Positions 15,811 to 24,539 of a stretch of DNA of 37,715 bases are shown here, piece after piece; position 1 is the first letter of the stretch, and every line of letters begins with the position of its first letter. The translations under genes were made by a program, and so were the position numbers. Source of the stretch: JBFMGS01 sp040752635 (lineage in GTDB: Bacteria > Bacillota > SHA-98 > UBA4971); NCBI GenBank assembly GCA_040752635.1, contig JBFMGS010000020.1, forward strand, positions 1 to 37,715, read 5' to 3'. The notes beneath the pieces are model-generated. The model was given only the letters and a program-made list of their open reading frames with translations, was not told the origin of the DNA and ran no database searches.

Positions 15811-17607
15811 TCAGATCTTCTGCACCTTCTCTTCAACCTCGTGAGAAATCCTCGCTTTAAAGTCGGCAAGCGACATGCCGCCGAGGTCGCCTTCGCTGCG
15901 CGAGCGCACCGATACTGAGGATTGCTCCGCCTCTCTATCACCGATCACGAGCATATACGGGACTTTTTCGAGCTGCGCCTCACGGATCTTGTATCCCATC
16001 TTCTCATTGCGGTCATCCACCTCGACGCGGACCCTCGCTTCCATAAGGCTTTTTGCGACATCCCTCGCGTAGTCGGCATGTCGGTCTGCTATCGGGATGA
16101 CACGGACTTGCACAGGCGCGAGCCACACCGGGAAAGCGCCTGCATAGTGCTCGATGAGGCCGGCCACAAACCGTTCCATCGATCCAAGCACGGTGCGATG
16201 TATCATCACCGGCCGGTGAGGAGCGTTGTCCTCGCCGATATACTCGATGTCGAACCGCTCAGGCAGGTTGAAGTCTACCTGGATGGTGGGGCCCTGCCAG
16301 CCGCGGCCGAGAGCGTCCTTCACTTTCACATCTATTGCAGGTCCATAGAACTTGGCCTCACCCTCCATCCTGGTGTACGACAGACCCACCCTGTTCAACG
16401 CGGCGATCAACGCACCCTCGGCAAGATCCCATACTTCGTCGGACCCGACGTACTTTTCTTTGTTGGCCGGGTCTCTCACCGAGAGCTCGACATCATAGTC
16501 CTTGTATCCGAAAGACTTCATCATGAACTGCATGAGGTCGATGACCCCGATGATTTCATCCTCGAGCTGGTCAGGACGCATGAAGAGATGGGCGTCGTCC
16601 TGGGTGAAACCCCTCACGCGGAGCATGCCATGGAGGACCCCGCTGCGCTCATAGCGATAAACCGTCCCGAGTTCGGCCCACCTTATTGGCAGGTCCCGGT
16701 ATGACCTCGTGCGGGTCTTATACATCAGGATGTGGAAAGGACAGTTCATTGGTTTAAGGAGGTACTCGACGCCATCGATGTCAATGGGCGAGTACATGTT
16801 CTCCCGGTACCAGCCCCAATGGCCCGATATCTCCCAGAGGTCGCGCTTGGCGATGTGGGGCGAGTATACCAGTTGGTAGCCACGCTTTAAGTGCTCCTCG
16901 CGCCAGAAGTCCTCCACAATCTTCCTCACCATGGCACCTTTCGGATGCCAGTAGACCAGGCCGGCCCCGGCCTCCTCGTGCAAGCTGAATATGTCAAGCT
17001 CTTTGCCTAGCTTGCGGTGGTCGCGTCTGTCGGCCTCTGCGAGGAGCTTCAGGTAAGCCTCAAGCTCGGCCTGGGTCGGGAAGGCAGTCCCGTAAATACG
17101 CTGGAGCATTTTGCGCTTCTCGTCGCCGCGCCAGTACGCGCCTGCAACGCTAAGGAGCTTGAACGCCTTGACCTCGCCGGTTGAGGCAAGATGTCGGCCG
17201 CGGCAGAGGTCCAAGAATTCTCCCTGCCGGTAGACGCTCACGACCCCGTCGGGCAGGTCTTCGATAAGTTCGAGCTTATAAGGCTCCCCCATTTTGCTGA
17301 AGAGTTTCAGGGCCTCATCACGTGGAACCTCATCCCTCACTATGGGAAAGTCCTGCTGGACGATTCTTCGCATCTCGTCCTCGATACGTCCGAGATCTTC
17401 CAGGGTGAACGGCTCCGGCTTGTCGAAGTCGTAGTAGAACCCATTTTCAATGGCCGGGCCTATCGCTAGTTTGGCCTCGGGGAAAAGTCTCTTGACCGCC
17501 TGGGCCAGGACATGGGCGGCTGAATGCCGCAAGATTTCGCGGCTTTCTTCTGAGTCCAGATCAATGGATACTTTCGCGTCATTCACTTCACTGACCGGTT
17601 GCGCCAT
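15811..17607 (-). CDS. thrS: Threonine-tRNA ligase lacking the N-terminal TGS domain
   Basis: ThrRS charges tRNA-Thr and hydrolyses mischarged Ser-tRNA. The product has 598 residues against about 640 normally: the TGS domain (about 60 residues) is missing and the protein starts shortly before the editing domain. Editing-site residues are present: HSAAH (His28, His32) and CRGRH (Cys135, His139). The catalytic core shows the zinc ligands Cys289 (MNCP), His340 (QDDAH) and His470 (MIHRTVLGSMERF), with motif 2 in YRYERSGVLHGMLRVRGFTQ. The anticodon-binding domain spans about 500-598. ATG 17607 has GGGGGGA about 8 bases upstream, and no TGS-like sequence lies in frame before it. Expression is under a Thr T-box. 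Confidence 0.97.
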   Translation of the reverse strand: MAQPVSEVNDAKVSIDLDSEESREILRHSAAHVLAQAVKRLFPEAKLAIGPAIENGFYYDFDKPEPFTLEDLGRIEDEMRRIVQQDFPIVRDEVPRDEALKLFSKMGEPYKLELIEDLPDGVVSVYRQGEFLDLCRGRHLASTGEVKAFKLLSVAGAYWRGDEKRKMLQRIYGTAFPTQAELEAYLKLLAEADRRDHRKLGKELDIFSLHEEAGAGLVYWHPKGAMVRKIVEDFWREEHLKRGYQLVYSPHIAKRDLWEISGHWGWYRENMYSPIDIDGVEYLLKPMNCPFHILMYKTRTRSYRDLPIRWAELGTVYRYERSGVLHGMLRVRGFTQDDAHLFMRPDQLEDEIIGVIDLMQFMMKSFGYKDYDVELSVRDPANKEKYVGSDEVWDLAEGALIAALNRVGLSYTRMEGEAKFYGPAIDVKVKDALGRGWQGPTIQVDFNLPERFDIEYIGEDNAPHRPVMIHRTVLGSMERFVAGLIEHYAGAFPVWLAPVQVRVIPIADRHADYARDVAKSLMEARVRVEVDDRNEKMGYKIREAQLEKVPYMLVIGDREAEQSSVSVRSRSEGDLGGMSLADFKARISHEVEEKVQKI

Positions 17608-17723
17608 TTCTCAAGTCCCCCCGCTTGTACGGTGCGGATGCCCCCAGACTTAGATTCAGGCAGGAAGCACCGCCCAGTTTATCCTTGACAGACCAAATAC
17701 CTGTACCATCCCCCTCTGCTGTC

Positions 17724-18019
17724 AAACACAAAACCCCCGGCCCTGGAAACGCTCCAGGGACGGGGGCTGCTCCCGCGGTTCCACCCTGATTGGCGCCTGA
17801 CAGGAGTTAGCCTGCCAAACGCCCTCTCAACATGCACGATAACGGGTGCGCCGCCGTCGCCAGCTACTAGCTACTCGTGAAGCTTGCTTTCGCTGCGAAG
17901 CTCAAAGGGGGTCTTCGGCGCCGCGTCGCCGGCGGGAGTTTTCAGCCGACTGCTCCCGCTCTCTTTCGGTCGCTCCGCCTACTCGTCCTTCTCATTGCGT
18001 AACTTAAGAAGCGCTTGTT
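17724..18019 (-). promoter_or_regulatory. T-box leader, Thr (ACC) specifier, upstream of thrS
   Basis: The minus strand carries the exact T-box core AGGGTGGAACCGCGGG (17787-17772). An intrinsic terminator follows: CCCCG-CCCTGG arm, loop, CCAGGG-GGGGG arm, then TTTTGTGTTT near 17733-17724. Stem I begins near 18000, with GACGAGTAGGCGG giving the AGTA element and GAAAGAGAGCGGG giving the AG-rich motif. The 3' side of the specifier loop reads CGCCGAAGACC, placing ACC (Thr) at 17912-17910. The UGGA bulge sequence predicts a tRNA ending UCCA, fitting the discriminator U73 of Firmicute tRNA-Thr. Starvation for threonine should raise thrS expression. Confidence 0.94.
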
Positions 18020-18025
18020 ACGGAT

Positions 18026-18054
18026 ATTATAGGAAAGGGGCGCTTGCATGTCAA
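18026..18054 (-). promoter_or_regulatory. Perfect consensus sigma-A promoter for thrS
   Basis: TTGACA at 18054-18049, a 17-base spacer and TATAAT at 18031-18026 match the housekeeping promoter consensus at all twelve positions. The start site is expected near 18019, just before the T-box stem I. A strong constitutive promoter feeding a T-box attenuator is the usual arrangement. Confidence 0.92.
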
Positions 18055-18180
18055 GCACCCGCAGGACTTTCCCATGACTTCTGACCCGCAGAGCTACGTG
18101 TCCGCTAAGGACTGTGTGTATGTATTGGAAAGCGACGGAGTCCGCACGTAGAAAGGCTGCTCGAGTCTTGGGCGGCCGTC

Positions 18181-19104
18181 CTAGTTTTGGTCAGTGTGGC
18201 TACCTGCGGGTGCGTGGGCCCTCGCGTGGTGCATATCACAGAGATGGCAGCCCGGGCATATCGACACCCGGTTCTCGAATACTCTGCGGACGGTCTCGGC
18301 AACGCCACGGCGGCCACCGAGGTGGAGAGTGACCTTCCTCGGAGACACAGTGATGAGCGCGCTCATGAGCAGGTCTTCGTAGTCGACCTCGTTATCAGCA
18401 AGGTCGGGAGCGATCCCTTCCAGGTAATCGTTGTCTATGACGGCGCCGTTGCTGTCCAGAAGCCTGAAGAGCCCCCCCGGCCGGACCACCACGTGAACTT
18501 CGTCAATCTTTGGCTCCTGGATATCCACGAAATACTTGAGCAGTCTGATGAATTCATTGTATTCGCGCTCGATCATATAGTCGTCAACCGCGGCCTCGGT
18601 GGCCGTACGGATCTCTTCGAGGTAACTCTTCAGCCGAAAGCGCACGAAACCCTCGAGCACGAGACTGCTATTAGTATCGAGGTAATCCAGAATCTTGAAG
18701 AGTATGTTGTTCCGACGGTGAACGGCAGGCTTCGGTTCGACCTGGCCTTCTGCGCCCTGGTGATCCATGATGCCAGACGCGAACGTGGCGATTTTCTGCC
18801 GCTCCGCCTCGTCAAAATAAGGATACCGTTCCTGTAAGGTCTTGGCAACGAGCTCTCTTTGTATGTCTAAGATGATAGCATCCGCCACAGCACTGGCTAC
18901 ATGGTAGCGAACTATGTCGCGCTGGCTGGCCGGGATACCGCGACCTGGGTCGCGCAGATTGAGGCATAGAAATGTGAGAGGTCCTGTGGACCTCTCGGTC
19001 ATGTCAACCTGGATTCCCTTGTCGCACAGCATCCTGACCTTACAGGCGAGCCTGTCACGGACGGAATCTGTGTGATCCTGCACTCCAATGGCGACGACTT
19101 CCAC
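18181..19104 (-). CDS. ytxC: YtxC-like sporulation-associated protein
   Basis: The product (about 307 residues) resembles the YtxC family, whose gene precedes thrS in Bacillus and which is linked to sporulation without a known activity. Recognisable parts are a helical centre (VASAVADAIILDIQRELVAK), FVRFRLKSYLEEIRTATEAA with DDYMIEREYNEFIRLLKYFV, and DLLMSALITVSPRKVTLHLG. The C-terminus holds a Cys/His cluster (CPGCHLCDMHH). Start choice is uncertain: the frame is open to a TTG at 19206; GTG 19104 has AAGGGA 10 bases upstream, while GTG 19113 is too close to it. It lies after the SPFH gene and before the thrS promoter in the same direction. Confidence 0.8.
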   Translation of the reverse strand: MEVVAIGVQDHTDSVRDRLACKVRMLCDKGIQVDMTERSTGPLTFLCLNLRDPGRGIPASQRDIVRYHVASAVADAIILDIQRELVAKTLQERYPYFDEAERQKIATFASGIMDHQGAEGQVEPKPAVHRRNNILFKILDYLDTNSSLVLEGFVRFRLKSYLEEIRTATEAAVDDYMIEREYNEFIRLLKYFVDIQEPKIDEVHVVVRPGGLFRLLDSNGAVIDNDYLEGIAPDLADNEVDYEDLLMSALITVSPRKVTLHLGGRRGVAETVRRVFENRVSICPGCHLCDMHHARAHAPAGSHTDQN

Positions 19105-19238
19105 CAGGATCACGTCCCTTCCCCGGCTATGGTTATTATATGTCTGGCCCGTACCCTGTATACGGTAAGGGAAGGGTGGTTTCCTTGGATTCCCCGCACT
19201 TGCCAAGTTTATGAACGCAAGTTGACGTTATGCACCGT

Positions 19239-20162
19239 TTACGGAGGTCTGTCCTTTGATTGATTTGCGAAGTGTTTTAGGATCTCCATGGGTAGCGGGA
19301 AAAGGATCGTCGAGTTCCTCTCTACTGCGATCTCGGCCAGGGTCTGCAGGTACCTAAGTTGAAGGGCGGCCGGCTCCCTCGCAATGACCTGCGCCGCGTC
19401 ACGCAGTTTTTCCGACGCCTGGAACTCCCCATCCGCGGATATGACCTTCGCCCTGCGCTCCCGTTCGGCTTCGGCCTGTTTTGCCATGGCACGCTTCATG
19501 CTCTCAGGAAGTTCAACCGCCTTGATCTCCACGCTGGAGACTCTTACACCCCAGGCGTCGGTGGCCTGATCGAGCAAGTCTCTCAGGACCTCATTTAGCT
19601 CCACACGCTTTGTGAGCATGTCGTCCAGGTCGTGCTGGCCCAGGACCGACCTCAAGATCGTCTGCCCTAGAAGCGTGGTGCTCTGCGCATAGTTCGCCAC
19701 TCTAGTCACTGTGAGCACCGGGTCGAACACGTTGAAGTAGACGACGGCGTCCACCACAACGGGCACGTTGTCGCGGGTGATGATCTCCTGCCTGGGAACA
19801 TCGATCGTAAACGTACGCAGATCGACCATCCAGACCTTGTCTATACCAAAAGGGAAGACCACGTTGAGACCGGGCCTGAGGAGTCCGGATAACCTGCCAA
19901 AGCGGAACAACACTCCTCGCTGGTATTCAGGAATGACCCGCGGCATCCTTGGGAGGAGAATAACGGGGACAAGCATGAGGAGGACGAAGGAGGCCGTTCC
20001 GGCTGCGTTAAATGCGTACAAGCCCCAAACCGCGCCAACAGCGATCATGAATGCGAAGAGAATTCGCACTCCGGTCGTAAAGGCCAAGGCCGCCCACAGC
20101 GCCCACCAGGCTGCAAGTATCCAAAACGCGAAGAGGCAGACCTCGCGAAGCCCAGGTGTCAA
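19239..20162 (-). CDS. Slipin-type SPFH/band 7 membrane protein
   Basis: This protein of about 307 residues has an unusually long hydrophobic N-terminus with about three membrane segments in residues 5-75. A stomatin/slipin SPFH domain follows: VIPEYQRGVLFRFGRLSGLL, LRPGLNVVFPF, DVPRQEIITRDNVPVVVDAV, GVRVSSVEIKAVELPESMKR. A helical end has QAEAERERRAKVISADGE. Such proteins form membrane scaffolds and often work with NfeD or proteases; neither is encoded here. TTG 20162 is taken as start because AGGAGG lies 8 bases before it, whereas the GTG at 20171 overlaps that site. It ends about 130 bases before ytxC; no functional link is apparent. Confidence 0.92.
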   Translation of the reverse strand: MTPGLREVCLFAFWILAAWWALWAALAFTTGVRILFAFMIAVGAVWGLYAFNAAGTASFVLLMLVPVILLPRMPRVIPEYQRGVLFRFGRLSGLLRPGLNVVFPFGIDKVWMVDLRTFTIDVPRQEIITRDNVPVVVDAVVYFNVFDPVLTVTRVANYAQSTTLLGQTILRSVLGQHDLDDMLTKRVELNEVLRDLLDQATDAWGVRVSSVEIKAVELPESMKRAMAKQAEAERERRAKVISADGEFQASEKLRDAAQVIAREPAALQLRYLQTLAEIAVERNSTILFPLPMEILKHFANQSKDRPP

Positions 20163-20284
20163 CCAGGCCACCTCCTTTTGTTACTAGCCCCGCAGCAGCG
20201 TTGGAACCCCGGGTTCGCGCGTATTGTTACGGAGGAGGGCGTCAGTTCCTCTCGAATCCCCCGAACAGGTGAGGACAACGAAAG

Positions 20285-20312
20285 GGGGCCGCTGTCATAT
20301 ACAGCCGGCCCC
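20285..20312 (-). terminator. Probable terminator after the symporter gene
   Basis: GGGGCC-GCTGT at 20285-20295 pairs with ACAGC-GGCCCC at 20301-20312 with a 5-base loop and one bulged base. It begins about 40 bases past the symporter stop. The minus-strand tail is CTTTCGTTGT, only weakly T-rich, so efficiency may be modest. It separates the symporter from the SPFH gene. Confidence 0.6.
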
Positions 20313-20350
20313 GTACCATCGCACGGATATACACTTACAAGCCCGCATCC

Positions 20351-21586
20351 CTACGCCTTGACCGCACGCGCGGCGGGGGCGCGCTGCACCAGGATGTCAG
20401 GATCGACGCCCTCTTTCTCTGTGACGCCCACGAGGGCTGCAGCGACAGTGTCGTCAACAACATTCACACATGTACGCGCCATGTCAAGCACCCTGTCGAT
20501 GCCGGCGATGAGCGCCAGTCCTTCGAGAGGCACGCCCACCGCGCTGAGCACCATAGTGAGCATGATGAGGCCGGATCCAGGCACACCCGCAGTCCCGATG
20601 GACGCCAGAATGGCGGTGATAGCGATCATAACGTACTGGCCAATCCCCAGGTGGATGCCGAAGGCGTTCGCGAGGAAGACCGCGCATACCGCCTGGTAAA
20701 GGCCGGTTCCGTCCATATTGATCGTGGCGCCCATAGGAAGCACGAACCCGGCGGTCGCCTTGGAGATGCCTGTTTCCTGGACAACCCTCATGGTCACAGG
20801 CAGCGTTCCCGAGCTCGAGCACGTGGTGAACGCAACGAGAGCGGCCTCGCGGATCCGGTAGAAATAACGCAGCGGCCTTATACCGCCCAGGAATCTTAGG
20901 AAAGCCGAGTACACGACGCCTACCTGAATAACGCATCCCAGGTATACAACGAAGATTAGAACAGCGAAAGGAGCCAGTACCCTTGCGCCGAAGTTCCCCA
21001 CAGTCCACGCTATGAGTGCGAATACCCCCAGTGGAGCATAGTAGAGGACGATGTCCACCACGCGGTACATAGCCTCGGCAAGCCCCTCGATCGCTTTCTT
21101 GATGGGCTCGGCGGCCTGGCCAGCCATGCCCATAGCAACGCCGAATATGAGGGCAAAGAATATGACTTGAAGGGCACTGCCACGCGCAGCGGCGTCAACC
21201 ACGTTGGTTGGCACGATCTCGAGAAGCACCTGCGAGAACGGTGGTGGCAACTTAGGCTCAACCTTCGCAAGCTCCCCCAGGCTCAAGCCCACGCCGAGCC
21301 GGAAAGCACTGGCGAGGAGAAGTCCGATGATGACGGAGCATATAGCGGTGGCATAGTAGTAGAAGAGGGTTTTCGCAAACATCCTGCCCAGCTTGATGCC
21401 TCCGACGCCTGACACCCCAACGGCAAGGGTGCTGAAGATGAGAGGCACCACGAGCATAGAAAGCAGCCTGATGAAGAACGTCCCGAAGGGCTTGAGCCAC
21501 TCCGCCTTCGGCCCGAGGACGAGCCCTGCTACAATTCCCAGCAGGAACCCCACGAATATATAGAGTACAAGCCTTGACCTCTTCAC
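20351..21586 (-). CDS. Dicarboxylate/amino acid:cation symporter (DAACS, GltP/DctA family)
   Basis: This 411-residue inner-membrane carrier of the glutamate transporter fold uses the Na+ or H+ gradient to import acidic substrates. Family landmarks are the serine-rich hairpin TTCSSSGTLPVT (about 255-265), the NMDGTGLYQ motif in TM7 (290-298), VPGSG of the second hairpin (335-339) and the TM8 segment GIDRVLDMARTCVNVVDD (362-379). By position, Asp364, Asp368, Arg371, Thr372, Asn375 and Asp379 correspond to the substrate and Na+ site residues of GltPh. The retained Arg points to an acidic side chain such as glutamate, aspartate or a C4-dicarboxylate. The usual Gly before the last Asp is Asp378. 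GTG 21586 is preceded by GAGGGGGTGAG. Probably a monocistronic gene. Confidence 0.95.
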   Translation of the reverse strand: MKRSRLVLYIFVGFLLGIVAGLVLGPKAEWLKPFGTFFIRLLSMLVVPLIFSTLAVGVSGVGGIKLGRMFAKTLFYYYATAICSVIIGLLLASAFRLGVGLSLGELAKVEPKLPPPFSQVLLEIVPTNVVDAAARGSALQVIFFALIFGVAMGMAGQAAEPIKKAIEGLAEAMYRVVDIVLYYAPLGVFALIAWTVGNFGARVLAPFAVLIFVVYLGCVIQVGVVYSAFLRFLGGIRPLRYFYRIREAALVAFTTCSSSGTLPVTMRVVQETGISKATAGFVLPMGATINMDGTGLYQAVCAVFLANAFGIHLGIGQYVMIAITAILASIGTAGVPGSGLIMLTMVLSAVGVPLEGLALIAGIDRVLDMARTCVNVVDDTVAAALVGVTEKEGVDPDILVQRAPAARAVKA

Positions 21587-21895
21587 TTAACTCACCCCCT
21601 CTCCGGCATGAATGAGGGCAGGCTGGACGTCGCAGTCTGCCCCCGGCCTTACTGGCACGTATTCTATAGCCCTGCACAAAATCCTGCAGCGCCCACTGCA
21701 ATCTTGCGGCGACGCATACAATTCCGACATCTCTGCGGATTACCCTGCGACCATCACCGAACTGCCGCTGCATATTGCCACCCTACAGGTTAGGCTAGCC
21801 TTCGTCCTCCGACGCGGGTGGCCGCAGGCAGGCGTGAGGCGCTGCCAGACAGATTGCAGGAGGAATTGAGACTGAAGGGGACGACGGAGAGAATA
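21587..21895. other. Region between the symporter gene and the assembly gap
   Basis: No gene is recognised. GGGCAG/CTGCCC (near 21614 and 21637) is a 6-bp inverted repeat in the presumed symporter leader, and a TATAGAAT sequence on the minus strand near 21660-21668 could contain its -10 element; no matching -35 was found. The last 45 bases before the gap contain GGAGGAATTGAG and a purine-rich run. They do not continue any gene seen on the other side. Confidence 0.35.
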
Positions 21896-21995
21896 NNNNN
21901 NNNNNNNNNNNNNNNNNNNNNNNNNNNNNNNNNNNNNNNNNNNNNNNNNNNNNNNNNNNNNNNNNNNNNNNNNNNNNNNNNNNNNNNNNNNNNNN
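21896..21995. other. Assembly gap of 100 N
   Basis: Exactly 100 undetermined bases, a conventional scaffold spacer, so the true distance is unknown. It removes the last residues of the lipoamide dehydrogenase gene. Whatever else lies between that gene and the symporter is also unseen, so the two may not be true neighbours. Confidence 0.97.
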
Positions 21996-23359
21996 CGGTG
22001 CACGCCCTCGGCGGCTTCGCCGATGGCTTCGGCCAGCGTGGGATGCGCGTGTATGGTTCTGGCGAACTGCCCGACTGTCATTCTCATCTGGACCGCCGCC
22101 GTGGGTCCTGGAATGAGCTCCGTGGCGTGGGGGCCGACTATGTGGACTCCAAGGATCCGATCGGTGCCAGCATCGGCGATCACCTTCACGAAGCCATCGG
22201 TCTCTCCCATAGTCAAGGCTTTGCCATTCGCCGTAAACGGGAACTTCCCTACTCTGATGTCCAAGCCTTCTTCTCTTGCCTTCCGCTCATTCAGCCCGAC
22301 GCTCGCCACCTCCGGCGAAGTGAATATGGCGCTCGGCACGGCATTGTATGACATGCGCCGGTCACCCCCGGCGATGTTGTGCGCCGCCACAATCCCCTGG
22401 GCGGAGGCGACGTGCGCCAGCATGACCTTGCCAACCACATCACCTATAGCGTAGATGCCAGGGACGTTCGTGGCCATCCGGTCGTTCACGAGAATTTCGC
22501 CCTTCTCGCCAGTCTCAACGCCAGCCTCTTCAAGCCCGATGCCTTCGGAGTTGGGCCTGCGCCCCACAGACAGGAGCACTCTTGACGCGGCGAGGCGCTC
22601 GCCGGTGTCCAGCAAAGCCACAGCGTCACTGCCTTCCCCAGCGATGCTCTCGATCTTGACGCCAGTTCTCATCTCCACGCCATGTTTTTTCAAAGAAGCC
22701 GCGACCGCGGCAGCCGAGTCGGGGTCTTCCATGGGGAGCACTGTCGGCATTATGTCAACAACTGTAACCTTGCTACCCAGGCTGGAGAAAATGAACGCAA
22801 ACTCGCAACCGATGACTCCTCCGCCAACGATAAGTAGACTTTCGGGAACGTCCTGGAAGTCGAAGGCCTCGTCGCTCGTGATGACGGTCCGGCCGTTGTA
22901 GCCAAACGACGGGAATATCACAGGCCTCGAGCCGGTTGCCACGATTATGTTACGAGCCTCGAACCGCGAGGGGCCGTCTTTCGTGTCTACCTCCACGGTC
23001 CTTGCCCCGATGAGCCTGCCGGTACCTGCCACCACCGTGACTTTGTTCTTCTTAAGAAGAAAACCTACGCCCGCCCGGAGGCGCGAGACTATCTGGTTCT
23101 TGCGCAGGACCATCTTGTCGAAGTGCGCCCGCACCTCGCCGCTCGTCTCGACCCCGAACTCGCCCATGCGCTTTGCCGCCTCAAGAGCCTGCGTGCTTGC
23201 CACGAGAGCTTTCGTTGGAATGCAACCTCTGTTCAAGCATGTCCCGCCAAGCTGGTCCTTTTCAACAAGGCACACCGACCGCCCCAGCTGAGCAGCCCTG
23301 ATTGCTGCTACGTACCCACCGGGACCTCCCCCTAACACTACGACATCAAACTCGGACAA
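21996..23359 (-). CDS. lpdA: Dihydrolipoyl dehydrogenase, C-terminus lost in the gap
   Basis: This is the E3 flavoenzyme that reoxidises dihydrolipoyl groups in 2-oxoacid dehydrogenase or glycine cleavage complexes, using NAD+. The FAD fold is VVVLGGGPGGYVAAIRAAQL, the redox disulfide GGTCLNRGCIPTKAL, and the NAD fold LLIVGGGVIGCEFAFIFSSL. The partner-subunit His-Glu pair lies in HAHPTLAEAIGEAA. About 455 residues are visible; the frame enters the gap right after EGVH, so roughly ten residues and the stop are missing. TTG 23359 is chosen as start: GAGGTG stands 7 bases before it, and it lies 28 bases after the alr stop. No lipoyl-complex partner gene is in the window. Confidence 0.95.
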
Positions 23360-23387
23360 CCCAAAACACCTCTTCACTGGCACAACC

Positions 23388-24539
23388 CTATGCCTGCGAC
23401 GATAGGTAGACACGCGGCACGCGCTTGCTGATGGCGCAGACCACCTCGTAGCTTATCGTGCCCAGTTTATCGGCGACTTCTTCCGCAGTGATCGTCTCTC
23501 TCCCCTGGCTCCCGATGAGAACCGCCTCATCTCCCACCTCGATGTCAAGGTCGCCCCCGTCAACCATACACTGGTCCATGCATACCCGGCCTACTATGGG
23601 AAGCCTCCTCTCCCGGATGATTACCTCACCCCGGTTTGATAGCCCTCGCGAGAGCCCGTCCGCGTATCCTAACGGGAGGGTGGCTATCACGGACTCCTCT
23701 TTCGTCGTGTAAGTCGCGCCATAGCTGACAGGGGTTCCTGCAAGGGCTCTCTTTACAAAGCAGACCTTTGTCTTGAGGGAGAGCGCAGGCCGCAGGTCCA
23801 TTTCCTTCTTAACTTGCTGGAACCTTTGGGTGCTGAACGGAGACAGCCCGTATATGATGATCCCCGGTCTCACCAGGTTCAGCCAGGCCTCCGGCATGTC
23901 CACGCAGGCTGCGCTGTTAGCCGCATGGCGAAACTGAATCTCCACGCCCGCCTTTCGTAGAGTTTCGATCACGTCGATGAGCCTGGACAGTTGCTCGCGC
24001 GCGTAAGTCTTGTCATCCAGGTCGGCAGTGGCAAAGTGAGTGAATATGCCTTCAACCTCGACGTTGGGCAGCATGGCGACGCGCTTCACGAAGCTCACCG
24101 CCTGCCGGGGCGGCACGCCTATCCGGCCCATGCCTGTGTCAACCTTTACGTGGCACTTGCCTTTCTTACCCTCCTGAGTTGCTGCGACTGACAGAGCTTC
24201 GGCGAAATCATACGTGCTGACCGTGCAGGACAGGCTGTAGCGGAGCGCACGCCGGGCCTGGCCTGGAAAAAGCTGCCCGAGCACGAGAATCGGGGCGATT
24301 ATCCCGCTCTTGCGCAGCGCTATACCCTCCTCGACCAGTGCAACCCCGAGCCACGTAGCACCGCTCGTCAGAGCCGTGGTCGCGACCTGGACCGCGCCGT
24401 GCCCGTACCCGTCAGCCTTTACTACCGCCATAATCTCGGGCCCTGGGCCTATCCTCTTGCGGATCGCACCGATGTTGTGCCCTATGCTTGCGAGGTCTAT
24501 CTCAGCCACGGTGGGCCTGTCTTGCAGGCCTTCCCACAT
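23388..24539 (-). CDS. alr: Alanine racemase
   Basis: This PLP enzyme interconverts L- and D-alanine for peptidoglycan. The product has 383 residues from ATG 24539, which follows AAAGGGGTGAG by 4 bases; the frame extends to 24740 but the extra residues are non-family. The PLP lysine is Lys41 (MAVVKADGYGHGAV), and the second catalytic base is Tyr273 (VSYGATYTT). The N-terminus RPTVAEIDLASIGHNIGAIR and the segments KVDTGMGRIG and GRVCMDQCMVD are typical. The start lies 38 bases inside the end of nnr, a common Bacillota order (acpS-nnr-alr). Confidence 0.97.
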   Translation of the reverse strand: MWEGLQDRPTVAEIDLASIGHNIGAIRKRIGPGPEIMAVVKADGYGHGAVQVATTALTSGATWLGVALVEEGIALRKSGIIAPILVLGQLFPGQARRALRYSLSCTVSTYDFAEALSVAATQEGKKGKCHVKVDTGMGRIGVPPRQAVSFVKRVAMLPNVEVEGIFTHFATADLDDKTYAREQLSRLIDVIETLRKAGVEIQFRHAANSAACVDMPEAWLNLVRPGIIIYGLSPFSTQRFQQVKKEMDLRPALSLKTKVCFVKRALAGTPVSYGATYTTKEESVIATLPLGYADGLSRGLSNRGEVIIRERRLPIVGRVCMDQCMVDGGDLDIEVGDEAVLIGSQGRETITAEEVADKLGTISYEVVCAISKRVPRVYLSSQA

